Part shown: positions 11,967 to 24,063 of the stretch, in pieces
How positions within the stretch are numbered: the first letter of the stretch is position 1
Layout of the letters: the number at the start of each line of letters is the position of its first letter
Assembly: GCA_007570785.1 (NCBI GenBank)
Contig: ML664183.1
Location: 13,703,778-13,767,777, forward strand
Length of the DNA: 64,000 bases
Source: Antilocapra americana
Lineage: Eukaryota; Chordata; Mammalia; Artiodactyla; Antilocapridae
Direction: 5' to 3'
Notes under the pieces: generated by a model
Told to the model about the DNA's origin: nothing
The model's database searches: none
What the model saw: the letters and a program-made list of their open reading frames with translations, nothing else
Position numbers and translations under genes: made by a program

Positions 11967-14051
11967 AAGAGAGAATAGGTGCTTTTTTATGTCTTGTGAT
12001 GTTGTAAGTTATATACACATTATTCCTACCAGTCTCTAATATAAAGTAGCAGAATCGCAAGATTTTGTCTAAAGTTTGTTTGAAAAGCAACACTGGATTT
12101 GCCAGCTCATCACATATTGAATGCAGTGGTGATATTTTACACAGTTCATTGCTGTCTGTGTCAGAAGTTTCTGATCTTATTGTTTCTAAGGTAACTTGGG
12201 ATAATAATTATCCCAAAGGTGGTAATTTCGCAAGAATCTCTGTGGCCTGTTTTTTTCTTGAGTCCACTTGGAATCCCTAGGGAGTAAATTTAAACCTTAA
12301 GAGGTCATAGCAAGGACATTTAAATTGGTCAGGTCACAACCAGAGAGTGGAGCAGATTCAAGGCCAGTGAAGGAGTTCAGAGCCCATTGAAGCACTGCTT
12401 AAGGGGAAATATGGATAAGCTTTCCCAGATTTTTTGCTTCCAGGCCCGGATCAATCACCAACGGAATGTCTGGATTAGTGTATATCTTGGGGTAGCCCTA
12501 TGGTTTCCCCACATTGTCTTAGTTCCCAGCATTGCGCCATTATGGAACTTGTAGGATTATTTTGGAGAGGAAAAAATAATATAAATTACAGGCAAGAAAG
12601 AAAAGGTGGGAATATGGGTACTTAATAAAGGTCTCAATAATGGAATCCAGAGGGATGCAAGCAGAACTAGTTTCTCATGATTAGGAACATACTGGCGAAG
12701 GACATCTGTAGTCAAGCTTCTAAGTTTGCAGGAGGTAGTAAATTGTTTGAAGGAGTGAAATGTCAACCAACAAAAATAATCATAGAGAGCTCACCAGAAA
12801 ATTATCAGCTGAATGTCAGTGAGAGTAAATGAAAAGTAGTATGTGAGAAAACAAAAGATTTCATGTTTTCATTTTGGGGATGGACTCTGAGGTATCACAT
12901 ATGCGCAGAGAAGTCCTAAAGTCACTCTGTCTAATGCTTGATGAATGAAATGGATCACCATTTTTTGTTGTCTAATGTTTGAAAAGCTAGGCTTCCAGGA
13001 TCTCCCTCAAAGGAAAAAGGAAAACTGGACCTGTTTGGACTTCTTATGTTATTGAGCCAGATTTCCCAGTTCCAGCCTAAACTGTCCAATAGGCAGCCCT
13101 GTGTGGCACACCAAGGCATCCTAGTCTTTTCATTCATTTAACCATGTAGGATGTGGTTTGCCTGATTATTGCAGTATGATTTCTCCAAGAAGCAAACCCT
13201 CAGATGGAGATTGGCCTCGAGACTTTTTAGGGCTTGCCTTTGAACTTATCCCTTGTGGAAGGGAAAGGAAGGAGAGGAAGCCAGATTTGGAAGACGGAAA
13301 GGCTGAGCCATGATGCAGTCTTAACAGATGTCTCTGCCCACCGTATGGGGAATTATAAAGAGGGAATGGAAACTGCAGAGGTGTCAGGGGCTGGGCTTTT
13401 CTCCCACTGCATTAATCAGTCATTATATGTGGGGCTCCTTGTGGGGGAGGGTTTCCTTTAGCTGAGCTGTTCCCCAAAGGGGGCTGATGGCTGAGGGTGG
13501 AATGCCAGAAGCAATTCCAGTAGCTGTGAGTAATTTGTCCTTTATTCCTGAAGAGGGATCTTGGCAGCACATCCCAGCGTCCCCACTCCTGCCTCCATCC
13601 TGACCTCCAGTTCCCATTCCTGGTTTGCATGGTTGGACAACAGAACACTCCTCTGTTTAGTGTGTGACCAGGGCTTAGCTGCCAAATACAAGACCAGCTC
13701 TTAGGAAAACTATGATCTGTCATCAGTGATCCTGGCTTCCCTTCCAGGACTCCTTGCTCCCTTGGCCAACACCTCTTCCTCTGCTTGCTCCCCCACTTCC
13801 TTGCCAGGTGCTCTTCTGCTTACCTCCCCATGCCTCTACCACACCCACCTTTCCAGTGCAAATAGTTTGATAAATTCATTCACCCAAGCCTGCAGTGACA
13901 GGAACTGGCTTTGCATTTCAGTGTAAGGTAGAGTATTTGGGCTCAGAGAGTGAAGCCCTGTGGAACTTCAGGCTCTCTTGAATGTCATTGTTTGGGGAGA
14001 GGGAAACACATTCCTGAATCATAGGAACGAAGGGGTATTGTGTATCTTTGT
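11967..14051. other. About 2 kb of largely non-repeat sequence
   Basis: No transposon is recognised with confidence. 13220-13720 is more GC-rich and carries overlapping minus-strand frames of 103 and 64 codons (13412-13723), without a recognisable domain, start context or splice structure. An old LTR or DNA element too diverged to name cannot be excluded. Confidence 0.4.
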
Positions 14052-14172
14052 GTGTGCTCAGTCCTGTCTGACACTTTGTGACCCCATGGACTATGGCCTG
14101 CCAGGCTCCTCTGTTCATGGAACTTTCCAGACAAGAATAATGAAGTAGTTTGCCATTTCCTTCTCTGAGTTG
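14052..14172 (-). mobile_element. Bov-tA SINE fragment
   Basis: The complement of the Bov-tA 3' half: GTGCTCAGTCCTGTCTGACA, 'accccatggactatggcctgccagg', then 'gtttgccatttccttctc'. Confidence 0.85.
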
Positions 14173-15324
14173 GGAGTCCTCAATTCCTGAAGTTAAGCAT
14201 GGCCCTGGTGAGATCCTACAAGATTTGGAGGCTGGGGCCAGCAAAAGAGAAAAGGAAAATAAGCTTTCCATGGAGATTCCTACTGCTGGGCATGATTGAC
14301 AACTGCTGATGAAAGCAAGAGCTGGTTCCTTCAGCGTGGGAACAGCTGCTGCCTAGCAACTCGGGCTCAAGAATCAAAGCAGAGGTTTCCCTACCCTGAA
14401 CAAAGAATTCATCCCTTGTCAATTCTGATGAGTTTGTTAAAGTGAGTCCAAATGAAGACTGGAGAAGCTAGACCTCTGTTAAAGTGATGATAGTGAAGGT
14501 ACTTAGCATAGAACTAGGGTTAGTTGGTCAGCCTTCCTTCCCCTCAGTGGTCCCTACCTCTCCTAGATGCTAGCCTTCCACCTTTTAGTAGCAAGAACCT
14601 TTGATAATCTAAAGAAAGATTTAAAATGGAAGAATTTTAGGATATTTTATTGATGCATTATGACCCTCTTCTGTTTAAGGCATGAAAAATTTCTCAAAGA
14701 CTTTATGTGCTCTAATAAGCTGTGACACTATGTCTGTCCAGCTCCATCTGATCCCATCTTATTATTTGAGGGTACTTAATCTCTTCCTGTGATAGTCTGA
14801 AATTTACACCATCAACAATAAATTTGATATTGCACTCTTAAAAAATCTCAAATTACCTATATTTGACACATCAGTGGGTTATTTCCTAGAAGAAGTATAT
14901 GGACAATAAGTGAACTGTTACAGGAGTAGATTTGAAAAAAAATGTCTAGCTGAATTCACTTTCAATTTTGCTTCATATTGTACCTGTTTATTTTCAACAG
15001 ACTTCTTCCGTATCAACAGTAATATTTTCTCATGTCCTACTAGAATGTGAATCCTATGGAAACAGAGATTTTTGCTTGTTTTGTTCATAGATATATTCTT
15101 GTCCTGGGAACATTGGGAATCAATAAATAGTTGTAGAATGAAATTAGTATTTCTTGTCACCAGTTAGAAGTTCAGAAATTCTCAAGCTGCTCTTTGGCTT
15201 CTCAGAATATCTTATATTTGCTCTCATAAAAATATTACTGTCTTTGCTCCAGTCTGTGTTTTTGCTAATGATGAGTTAACTAGTAATCCTTTTGGCTTAG
15301 TAATGAGAAAGAGTTGACTCAGAG
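14173..15324. other. Non-repeat sequence, no gene recognised
   Basis: Nothing identifiable. The 68- and 80-codon minus-strand frames at 14216-14422 and 14918-15160 have no recognisable motif. Confidence 0.45.
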
Positions 15325-15450
15325 TCATGATTCTCAGGATTAATCCAGTCATTAGTTAGAGAACCTTGAACAAGTTACTCAAATTTTCTGGATCTCTATT
15401 GGTTCATCCATAAAAGATGATTAAATAATTCCTTTATCTTAAGACATTGG
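15325..15450 (+). mobile_element. MIR SINE fragment, diverged
   Basis: The MIR order is visible: 'gagaaccttgaacaagttactc', then a TTTTCTGGATCTCTATTGG cap, then a CATAAAAGATGATTAAATAA segment corresponding to the AAAATGGGGATAATAA part of the family. Decayed. Confidence 0.55.
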
Positions 15451-15462
15451 ATTGGTATAATA

Positions 15463-15830
15463 GCATAACAAATAGTTTATGGTTAAAAGCAGGAACTTCT
15501 GGATCTAGACTCAAATCTTAACTTCTTACTTGCTAATTATATGACCTTAGGCCAGGTATTTTTCTTGCCTGGAGAATCGCATGGGCAGAGGAGCCTGGTG
15601 GGCTACAGTCCATAGGGTCACAGAGTTGGATATGACTGAGCAACTAACACACAGGCCAGATACTTAATCATTTTATGTTTCAGTTTCTTCACATGTAAGA
15701 TAGAAATATTTATAGTACCCCTCTCAGAATTATTGTACAGATAAAATTAGTCGATATATACAAAAACACTTGAAACATTGCCTACCACATAGTAGTGCTC
15801 ATAATAAATATTAGGTATTTTTATTATATA
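15463..15830 (+). mobile_element. MIR SINE, split by a Bov-tA
   Basis: The left half holds 'ggttaaaagcaggaacttctgg' and 'cttgctaattatatgacctta'. The right half holds 'ttatgtttcagtttcttcac', 'attattgtacagataaaatt' and the terminal 'agtgctcataataaatatta'. The Bov-tA at 15561-15652 lies between them, so the MIR is the older insertion. Confidence 0.8.
15561..15652 (+). mobile_element. Bov-tA SINE, strongly 5'-truncated
   Basis: Only the terminal part (TTTCTTGCCTGGAGAATCGC to GACTGAGCAACTAACACAC) is present. The flanks AGGCCAGGTATT (15549-15560) and AGGCCAGATACT (15653-15664) match at 10 of 12 bases. Confidence 0.88.
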
Positions 15831-16059
15831 ATGTAAAACAGCTTGGAAAATGTGAATTACTGTACAAATGTAAGGTAATTAGAATTCCATTATGAATGAC
15901 TAATGCTGAAATTTTAGGCCCTCTAATAAGTTAGGATGTGAGTGATTTGGCATCTCTCAAATTGCACCTCATATTTGATCATGTATTCTGTCTGTTCCCA
16001 GGGCCGGCCTGAATTGTCCATGTAGTAAGGAATTGTCAGTAAATTTAATCACAACAACT

Positions 16060-16205
16060 CTGCCTTTTGAGTTCTGTCATCATCTACCTGTGTGATGTTG
16101 GATAAATCAATTAGCTTGTTTGAGTCTGAATTTCTGCATTGTAAGATGGGAATGATAATGCTTCTTCAGAGGGTTAATGAAGGTCCTCATTAAGAAATTC
16201 ACTAT
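16060..16205 (+). mobile_element. MIR SINE
   Basis: The segments 'ctacctgtgtgatgttgg', 'tttgagtctgaatttctgc', 'taagatgggaatgataatgc' and GGGTTAATGAAGG follow the MIR core in order. Confidence 0.75.
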
Positions 16206-17429
16206 TCAGATATGAAGTAGTATTGTCCTTTTGTTTATTCTCCTTGACATTTTGATAGATCATTAACTCTCCTGCCCTACAGGAGAATTAGGCTGTTTGA
16301 TGGTGTGCATCTCTAGCTATAGCCTCTTATAGACTCAAATGTTTTTCCTTTTTCCATCCATACTCCTCTATTATGCAAAGTTGAAAACAGACCCTATAAA
16401 ACAGACTCAGTAAACCACCCAATCTGCAGGTCCCCAGTTCTGATGGACTGTTTGGGCCGTGGTGGTAAAGGAGGCCTTATTGGTTAATCATTCAGCCTTA
16501 ATGGCTCATCTCAGAGCAGTATAGTGCTTGCAAGTGGCCAGGTTCCTCTAATTGGCTTAGTTTTACAAGTTTGATACGTTAAACTCCTTCATGAAATAAA
16601 GCATTGACATTCTTTTTATGTTTCATAATTATGAATATTTAAGAATTGGAAAATTGGATGTAGAATATGTAAGAGCTTCCAAGAATGTTTTCATTTTTGG
16701 TTTTTTGTTCAAAGGCTGGCTAGATTCTGCTTTAGGACTGTGATAGAATGACTGGTATTGGATTATTCCTCCTGTGACAGACAATCACAAAACTAGAAAA
16801 ACATGAGAAACAACTATTGTCAGACATTGGAAACTAGACAATGCAAAGGATGATCCCTGAGAGAAAGTCATTAGGTAAGCCCCACATGGTTGCAGCTTTC
16901 TGCTTGGGGTATTTTTCCAACCATTGTGTGGAGACCTGGAATCTGAGCAGGGAGCAGTAGTCCTGATGGGCTGAGGAAGCAGAGTTTGGGATTTCTGAAG
17001 TGGCTGGAATCTGCAAAATAGGACAGTAGGGAGGAGGAGCTGCACAGAGTAGGAGAGAGTTTGTCCTGAAGCCTTGGCTAAGGACTGTGTCACATATGAA
17101 CAGTGAAATGATAAATAAGAGATTGAATTTAAATGACCATTATCTTTTTCTTTTCATAATTTTGTTAGAAGTGAACAGACTTTTTAAAGCAAAATTAATA
17201 AGGTTATAAGGGGTTTTACATTTGTAGAAGCAAAAGACATGACAACATAGCACAAAGGACAAGGGTGAGTAAGTAAGTGGAATTATATTATTGCAAGCTT
17301 ATTACACTTATAAAATGGAAAGTGTAAAGTATCAGATGTAAAGTAGGAAGGACAAGATAGGAAGTGCAAAGGTTAAATATGAAGTGTGAAGTCTGAAGAA
17401 GTATGACTCTAAACAGAATTTGTTAAGGA
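16206..17429. other. Non-repeat sequence, no gene recognised
   Basis: No named repeat is certain. Overlapping minus-strand frames of 102 and 60 codons at 16785-17093 have no recognisable domain. Around 17290-17400 there is an irregular array of AAGTGTAAAGT/AAGTGCAAAGG-like words. Confidence 0.4.
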
Positions 17430-18840
17430 TGTGTATCATTAGCCTGAGAGCAACAACTGAAAATTTAAAATAAAAGGAATATAACTAAGAAGCCAATGGG
17501 AAAATAAAGTAGAATACATAAAAGTATTCAGTATTTTTCCCTTCCCCAAAGAAGGAAGGAAACAAGCAACCGAGACAAAACACAGAATGTATCCATGTAT
17601 GCTTAGTTGCTCAGTCATGTCTGACTCTTTGCGACCCCATGGATTGCAGCTGCCCAGCTCCTCTGTCCCTGGGATTCTCCAGGCAAGCATACCAGAGTGA
17701 GTTGCCATTTACTTCTCCAGGTGATCTTCCCAACCGAGAGACTGAATTCACATCTCCCCAGTCTTCTGCATTGCAGGCGGACTCTTTACCTGCTGAGCCA
17801 TCAGCAGATGGAAAACAAATAGTAAGCAGGTGAATTTAAATCCAGCTTTATGGATTATTTCAATAAATGTAAATGGACTAAACTCCAATTAAAAGGCTGA
17901 AATTTTATAGTTGGATAAAAAAGCAAGGCCAGTAAGTGATATCTATAAGAAACATACTCTAAAAATACATAGAACAGAGAGAAACATACCATCATACAAC
18001 AGTAGACATAGCAAAACTGGCATTACTATATTACTATCAGATAAATTAGACTTCAAGATAAAAAGTATTACAACATATAAAGAGGCATCAGAAATACACA
18101 ATAACCTTAATATATATGGGCCTAGATAAAAGAAAAAAAATGAGTTAAAAACTGAAAAATGAAAAGGAAAACTCCACAGTCACAGTTGGTGAGTATAGCA
18201 TCCCTCTTTTAGTAATTTGATAAAGTAAGTGGAATAAAGTCAGTAAAGATAAAATCTTAATGACACTATTAATCAAATGTACTTAATTGGCATTTACCAA
18301 ACACTACGCCCCAAAACTATAGAATATTGATTCTGCTCAAGTGCACATGGAACATTTACTGTAATAGCCATCTGCTCAGTCATAAAGTAAATATCAAATT
18401 TAAAAGGATTGAAATCATATGTAGTCTCTGACAACAGTGATATTAAGTTAGAAATCAATTGCAATATGTTATCTAGAACCCCCCCCCCCAAATGTTTGGA
18501 TACTGGAATAATGCATCTAAAAACAATCCATGGCTCAGTGAAAAAAAATCACAAGGAAAATTAGAAAATATTTTGAACTTGAAAACATAATTTATCAAAA
18601 ATTTGAAACTCAGCCAATGCAAGACTTAGAAGGAAATTCAGAGATTTAAATATCCATATTAGAAAATTAAATGTTTTTAATTTAATTTAAAAAAAGATCT
18701 GTTTTTAAATTAAGCTAATAAAAGAAAATCAAGCTAAGTAGGAAGAAGGAAATAATAAAGATAAAAATAGAAATCGATGAAATAGAATACAAGTAGTAAA
18801 GAAAATTACCAGAGCTCACAGCTGGTTTTGAAAAGCTCAC
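17430..18840 (+). mobile_element. Ancient L1 (L1M) ORF2 5' region, split by Bov-tA
   Basis: It follows L1 ORF2 endonuclease-coding sequence: 'aaatgtaaatggactaaactcc', 'gataaattagacttcaagat', 'gtgcacatggaacatttac', 'aatcaattgcaa..atctagaa', 'aatcacaaggaaaattagaaaatattttgaac' and 'aaatcgatgaaatagaat'. Frames are broken by stops and indels throughout. A run of 11 C lies at 18479-18489. Confidence 0.82.
17599..17806 (-). mobile_element. Bov-tA SINE, near full length
   Basis: The minus-strand copy spans the BovB-like tail (GCTTAGTTGCTCAGTCATGT) to the tRNA-Glu-like head (GACTCTTTACCTGCTGAGCC). It is inserted in the L1M at 17430-18840, whose reading resumes directly at GCAGATGGAAAACAAATAG. Confidence 0.92.
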
Positions 18841-19111
18841 ATTCTGACCAAAGCACAGATGAATCTATCAGTTCCTACACTCATGTAACACATTTCATAT
18901 AAGCTTTCTAGGAGATCTCAGCAAAACTATTCTCTTATAATCTGCACTCATGCTGATAAGTAACAAATAGAGAAAAAATCATTCAATAAAATATATGTAA
19001 CCAGATGAGTCCTGGAAAAGTCAATTTATTTGCATACAACCTTCAGAAATCATTCTAAAAATTACTTAGCTTTTCAACAAAAATACATGCTAAAGGTTTT
19101 TGTTTTATTTT

Positions 19112-20728
19112 ATCTTATACCAACTTTTTATTGAAGTATAGTTGATTTACAATGTTGTATTAATTACTGTTGTACAACAAAATGATTTATATATATATTC
19201 TTTTCCAATATGGCCTATTATATGATATTGAATATAGTGTTCCATGCTATACAGTAGAGCCTTGTTATTTATCCATCCTATATATAAAAGCTCACATCTG
19301 CTAACCCCAGCCTCCCACTCCATTTCTCCCCCAACTCTGTCTCCCTTGGCAACCACCAAGGATTGCCTGTTCTCTGTGTCCCTGTTTCTGTTTCATAGAT
19401 AAATTGATTTGTGTCATATTTTACATTCCACATATAAGTGATACGGTGTTTGTCTTTCTGACTCCACTTAGTATGATAATCTCTAGTTGCATCCATGTTG
19501 CGGCAAATGGCATTATTTCATTCTTTTTTATGGCTGAGTAGTATTCCATTGTATATGTGTACCACTCCTTAATCCATTCATCTGTTGATGGACATTGAGG
19601 TTATTTCTGAGTCTTGACTATTGTGAATAGTGCTTTGATGAATGTAGCGATGCATATTTATTTTTAGATTATAGTTTTGTCCAGATATATGCCTGGGAAT
19701 GGGATTGCTGGATCATACAATAATTTTATTTTTAGTTTTGGGAGGAACCTCCATACTGTTTTCCATAACAGCTGCACCAACTTTACATTCCCACCAACGG
19801 TGTGGATGGGTTCCCTTTTCTCCACACCATGTCTAACATTTGTTATTTATAGACTGTTAATGATGGCCACTCTGACTGATGTGAGGTGGTACCTCATTGT
19901 AGTTTTGATTTGCATTTCTCTAATAATGAGCAATGTTGAGGACTTTTTCATATGCTTATTGGCCATCTGCATTTCTTCTTTGGAGAAATATCTACTGAGG
20001 TCTTTTGCCCATTTTTTGATTGAGTTGTTTGTTTCTGTTGTCGAGTTTTTGTATGCTGTTTGTATATTGTGGAAATGATGTCCTTGTCAGTAGCATTATT
20101 TACAAATATTTTCTCCCAGTCTGTAGGTTATCTTTTCATTTTGTGTATGGTCTTGTTTGCTATGCAAAAGTTTGTAAGTTTGGTTAGGTCACATTTGTTT
20201 ATCTTTATCTTTATTTCTATTGCCTTGGGAGACTGATCTAAGATTTATGTCAGAAAATATTTTGCCTATGACCTCTTGTAGGAGTTTTATGGTGTCATGT
20301 CTCCCCTTCCCCACACCCTGTGTGGCATATGGGATTTTAGTTTCCCAACCAGAGCTGGAACCTGTGCCCCCTACATTGGAAGCATGGAGTAGTAACCACT
20401 TTATCACCAAGGAAGTCACTTTGTGTTATGTCCTATGTTTACATCTTTAAGCCATTTTGAATTTATTTTTATGTATGGTGATCTAACTATTGATTTTCAT
20501 GTGCTGTGTAGCTTTCCCAACACTTGGTAAAGAGACTTTTTCCTATTGTATAATCTTGACTCCTTTGTTGAAGATTGTGTGGCTTTATTTCTGGGTTCTG
20601 TTTCATTGACCCATATGTCTGTTTGTGTACCAATACCAAACTGTTTTGATTACTGTAGTTTTTTAGTATTAAGTCTGGGAGGGTCATGCCTTCTGCTTTG
20701 TTTTTCTTCAGGGTGGCTTTGTCCATGT
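19112..20728 (-). mobile_element. Artiodactyl L1 3' fragment (3' UTR and ORF2 end)
   Basis: The left edge is the complement of the L1 3' UTR (TTTTTATTGAAGTATAGTTG). The sequence then passes 'ggctgagtagtattccattg', 'gggattgctggatcatac' and 'cattgtagttttgatttgcatttctc', which are minus-strand L1 ORF2 landmarks. The element is 5'-truncated at about 20728. Many stops mark it as inactive. A CHR SINE sits inside at 20300-20432. Confidence 0.9.
20300..20432 (-). mobile_element. CHR-type cetartiodactyl SINE
   Basis: The complement of a CHR tRNA-Glu-derived SINE: 'tgtggcatatgggattttag', 'cccaaccagagctggaacc', 'cattggaagcatggagtag', 'accaaggaagtcac'. Inserted in the flanking L1, whose reading continues at 'tctttaagccattttgaat'. 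Confidence 0.8.
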
Positions 20729-21190
20729 TTGTTCCTCTTCAGTCGCTCAGTTGTGTCTGACTCTTTGTGACACCCATGGATTTCAGCACATCAGGCTTCC
20801 CTGCCCTTCACTATATCCCAGAGTTTGCTCAGACTCGTGTCCATTGAGGTGATGATGACATCCAACCATCTCATCCTCTGTTGTCTCTTTCTCCTCCTGC
20901 CCTCAATCTTTCCCAGTGTCAGGGTCTTTTCCAATGAGTCTGTTCTTCACATCAGGTGGCCAAAGTATTGGAGTTTCAGCTTCAACATCAGTCCTTCCAG
21001 TGAATATTCAGGGTTGATTTCCCTTAGGGTTGACTGGTTTGATCTCCTTGCAGGTCAAGCTACTCTCAAGAGTCTTCTCCAACACCACAGTTTGAAAGCA
21101 TCAATTCTTTGGTGCTCTGCCTTCTTTATTGTCCAACTCTCACATCCATACACGACTATTGGAAAAACCATAGCTTTGACTATACAGATT

Positions 21191-21316
21191 TTCCAGGCAA
21201 GAGTACTGGAGTAGGTTACCATTTCCTTCTCCAGAGGAGCTTCCCGACCCAGGGATCAAACCCGGGTCTCCCACATTGTAAGCAGATGCTTAACCATCTG
21301 AGCCATCAGGGAAGAC
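21191..21316 (-). mobile_element. Bov-tA SINE fragment replacing BovB sequence
   Basis: It runs from TTTCCAGGCAAGAGTACTGG to 'ccatctgagccatcagggaag', the head half of a minus-strand Bov-tA. The flanking BovB does not resume where it stopped: by comparison with the copy at 35163-36683, about 300 bases of BovB are missing here. Confidence 0.88.
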
Positions 21317-21847
21317 CTTAAGGTGATGAAATCTGCATATCTGAGGTGGTCGATATTTCTCCCAGCAGTCTTGATTACAGCCCAGTATTTTTCATGAGGT
21401 ACTACACATATAAGTTAAATAATCAGGATGACAATATACAGTCTTGATGTACTCCTTTCCCAATTTTGAACCTGTCCATTGCTCCATGTCTGGTTCTAAC
21501 TATTGCTTCTTGACCTGCATACAGATTTCTCAGGAGGCAGGTAAGGTAGTCTGGTATTCCCATCTCTTTAAGAATTTTCCATGGTTTGTTGTGATCCACA
21601 CAAAGGCTTTAGCACAGTAAATGAAGCAGAAATAGATTTTTTTTCTGGAATTCCCTTGTTTTTTTCCCTAAAAAACAGATCCAACGGATCCAACAGATGT
21701 TGGCAATTTCATCTCTGGTTCCTCTGTCTTTTCTCAGTCCAGACTTGTACACCTGGAAGTTCTCAGTTCACATACTGCTGAAGCCTAGATTGAAGGATTT
21801 TGAGCATTATCTTGCTAGCATGTGAAATGAATGCAGTTGTGTGGTAG

Positions 21848-22262
21848 TTGAGAGTTGGACTACAAAGAAAGCTGAACACTGAAGAATTGATGTTTTCAAA
21901 CTGTGGTGTTGGAGAAGACTCTTGAGAGTCCCTTGGACAGCAAGGAGATCCAACCGGTTCATCCTAAAGGAAACCAGTCCTGAATATTCATTTGAAGGAC
22001 TGATGTTGAAGCTGAAACTCCAATACTTTGGCCACCTGATGCAAAGAACTGACTCATTTGAAAAGACCCTGATTCTGGGAAAGATTGAGAGCAGGAGGAG
22101 AAGGGGACGATAGAGGATGAGATGGTTAGATAGCATCACCAACTCAATGGACATGAATTTGAGTAAGCTTCTGGAGTTGATGATAGACAGGGAGGCCTGA
22201 TGTGCTGCAGTCTATGGGATCGGAAAGAGTTAGACACGACTGAGCGACTGAACTGAACTGAA
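21848..22262 (+). mobile_element. BovB LINE 3' fragment nested in opposite BovB
   Basis: It begins at TGAGAGTTGGACTACAAAG and ends with the typical BovB terminus GACTGAACTGAACTGAA. The host BovB reads GGTAGTT on its left and resumes at TTAACATTCTTTGGC on its right, so the insertion point is clear, although only a 4-base AGTT repeat is left as target duplication. Confidence 0.9.
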
Positions 22263-22464
22263 GTTAACATTCTTTGGCATTGCCCTTCTTTGGAATTAGA
22301 ATGAAAATTGACCTTTTCCTGTCCTGTGGCCACTGCTGAGTTTTCCAAATTTGCTGGCATATTGAGTGCAGCACTTACACAGTATCATCTTTTAGAATTT
22401 GAAATAGCTCAGCCTGAATTCCATCACCTCCTCTAGATTTGTTTATAGAAATGCTCCCTACGGC

Positions 22465-23240
22465 CTACTTGTCTTCACACTCCAGGATGTCTGGGTTATT
22501 AAGACTTTTTTTTTTGTATAGTTCTTCTGTGTATTCTTGCCACCTCTTTTCAATTTCTTCTGCTTCTTCTAGGTCCTTGCCATTTCTGTTCTTTCTTGTG
22601 CCCATCTTTGCATGAAATGGTCCCTTGGTATCTCTAATTTTCTTGAAGAGCTCTCTAGTCTTTCCCATTCTGTTGTTTTCCTCTATTTCTTTGCATTGTT
22701 CACTTAAGAAGGCTTTCTTATCTCTCCTTGCTATTCTTTGGAACTCTACATTCAGATGGGTATAACTTTCCTTTTCTTCTTTGCCTTTCACTTCTCTTCT
22801 CTTCTCAGTTTTGTAAGGCCTCCTCAGACATTTTGCCTTTTTGCATTTCTTTTTCTTGGGGATGGTTTTGGTCACTGCCTCCTGTACAGTGTTACAAACC
22901 TCCATCCATTGCTCTTCAGATACTCTATCAGATTTAATCCCTTGAATCTATTCATTACTTCCCCTGTGTAGTCATAAGGGATTTGATTTAGGTCATACTT
23001 GAATGTCCTAGTGGTTTTCCATATTTTCTTCAATTTAAGCCAGAATTTTGCAATAAGAAGCTCATGATCTGAGCCACAGTCAGCTCCCTGTTGTTGCTGA
23101 CTGTATAGAGCTTCTCCATCTTCAACTTCAAAGAATAAAATCAATATGACTTTAGTATTGACCATCTGGTGATGTCCATGTGTAGCTTCATGTGTTGTTG
23201 GAAGAGGGTGTTTGCTATGACCAGTGTTTTCTATTGGCAA
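22465..23240 (-). pseudogene. BovB ORF relic: endonuclease end and linker
   Basis: Two overlapping minus-strand frames carry BovB protein sequence. The upstream frame (22872-23240, 122 codons) contains GSDHELLIAKFWLKLKK, the C-terminal SDH-type motif of the apurinic-like endonuclease domain. The downstream frame (22465-22905, 146 codons) is the Lys/Glu-rich linker before the reverse transcriptase, with ERRQ-like, RTRELFKKI-like and EAEEIEKRWQEYTEELY segments. The frame shift between them and the missing N-terminal endonuclease half make it non-functional. It is a transposon relic, not a host gene, despite being one of the longest clean frames in the window. Confidence 0.85.
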
Positions 23241-23398
23241 AACTCTGTTAGCCTTTGCCCTGCTTCATTTTGTAATCCAAGGCTAAACTCGCCTGTTACT
23301 CCAGGTATCTCTTAACTTCCTTCTTTTGAATTCCAATCCCCTATGATGAAAAGGACATCTGTTTTTTTGGTGTTAGTTCTAGAAGTTCTTTAGGTCTT

Positions 23399-23538
23399 CG
23401 TATTATGTGTGTGTGTGTGCCAAGTAGCTTCAGTCACGTCCAACTCTTTGTGACGCTATGTATGATAGCCCGCCAGTCGCCTCTGTCCAAGGGATTCTCC
23501 AGGCAGGAATACTGGAGTGGGTTGCCGTGCCCTCCATC
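23399..23538 (-). mobile_element. Bov-tA SINE fragment with (GT)n tail
   Basis: It starts with a GT microsatellite (23407-23419), then AGCTTCAGTCACGTCCAACT and the Bov-tA 3' body. The heptamer AGGTCTT at 23392-23398 and 23539-23545 is a short probable target duplication. Confidence 0.85.
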
Positions 23539-23783
23539 AGGTCTTAACTGCTTAATTTTCTCTATATCAATTGCTAGTGCTTCCCACTTGCTCCAACAGG
23601 TTCTTAGTACAGTTGCCCACATTGTAAAACATATGAGATAGTCTCATGTTGGTTTTGTTGTTATTGTTTTAAAAGGAACTTCTCTTCTGGAGCATCTGTG
23701 ATTTGCAGCTCTTACTCTTTAGAATGCTTTACTCACTGCTGCCATATTGAGGTTTTCCTTTACCATCAACCAGAGGATTTCTC

Positions 23784-24063
23784 CGGAGAAGGCAATGGCA
23801 ACCCCTACTCCAATATTCTTGCCTGGAAGATCCCATGGACAGAGGGGCCTGGTAGGCTGCGGTCCGTGGGGTCGCTAAGAGTCGGACACGACTGAGCGAC
23901 TTCACTTTCACTTTTCACTTTCATGCATTGGAGAAGGAAATGGCAACCCACTCCAGTGTTCTTGCCTGGAGAATCCCAGGGACAGGGGAGCCTGGTGGGC
24001 TGCCGTCTATGGGGTCGCACAGAGTCAGACACAACTGAAGCGACTTAGCAGCAGCAGCACCAG
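23784..24063 (+). mobile_element. BOV-A2 dimeric SINE, relatively young
   Basis: Two Bov-A monomers are joined by CACTTTTCACTTTCATGCAT at about 23905-23928. Many CpG sites are retained in both monomers (for example GTCGGACACGACTGAGCGAC), which suggests low age. Flanks CAGAGGATTTCTC (23771-23783) and CAGAGTATTTCTC (24064-24076) match at 12 of 13 bases. Confidence 0.95.

Larger units (their letters stand above)
20736..23398 (-). mobile_element. BovB LINE, about 2 kb of element, multiply interrupted
   Basis: The minus-strand BovB runs from its 3' end at 20736 to the endonuclease region at about 23398. It is interrupted by a Bov-tA (21191-21316) and a second, plus-strand BovB (21848-22262), and is cut at its 5' side next to another Bov-tA. 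The C-terminal endonuclease, linker and reverse-transcriptase coding parts are present but in broken frames. BovB is an RTE-clade non-LTR retrotransposon that encodes an apurinic-type endonuclease and a reverse transcriptase. Confidence 0.92.

Noticed and set aside
22465..22905. Clean 146-codon frame that looks like a gene
   Set aside because: It is the BovB linker region before the reverse transcriptase, flanked by other BovB sequence on the same strand.
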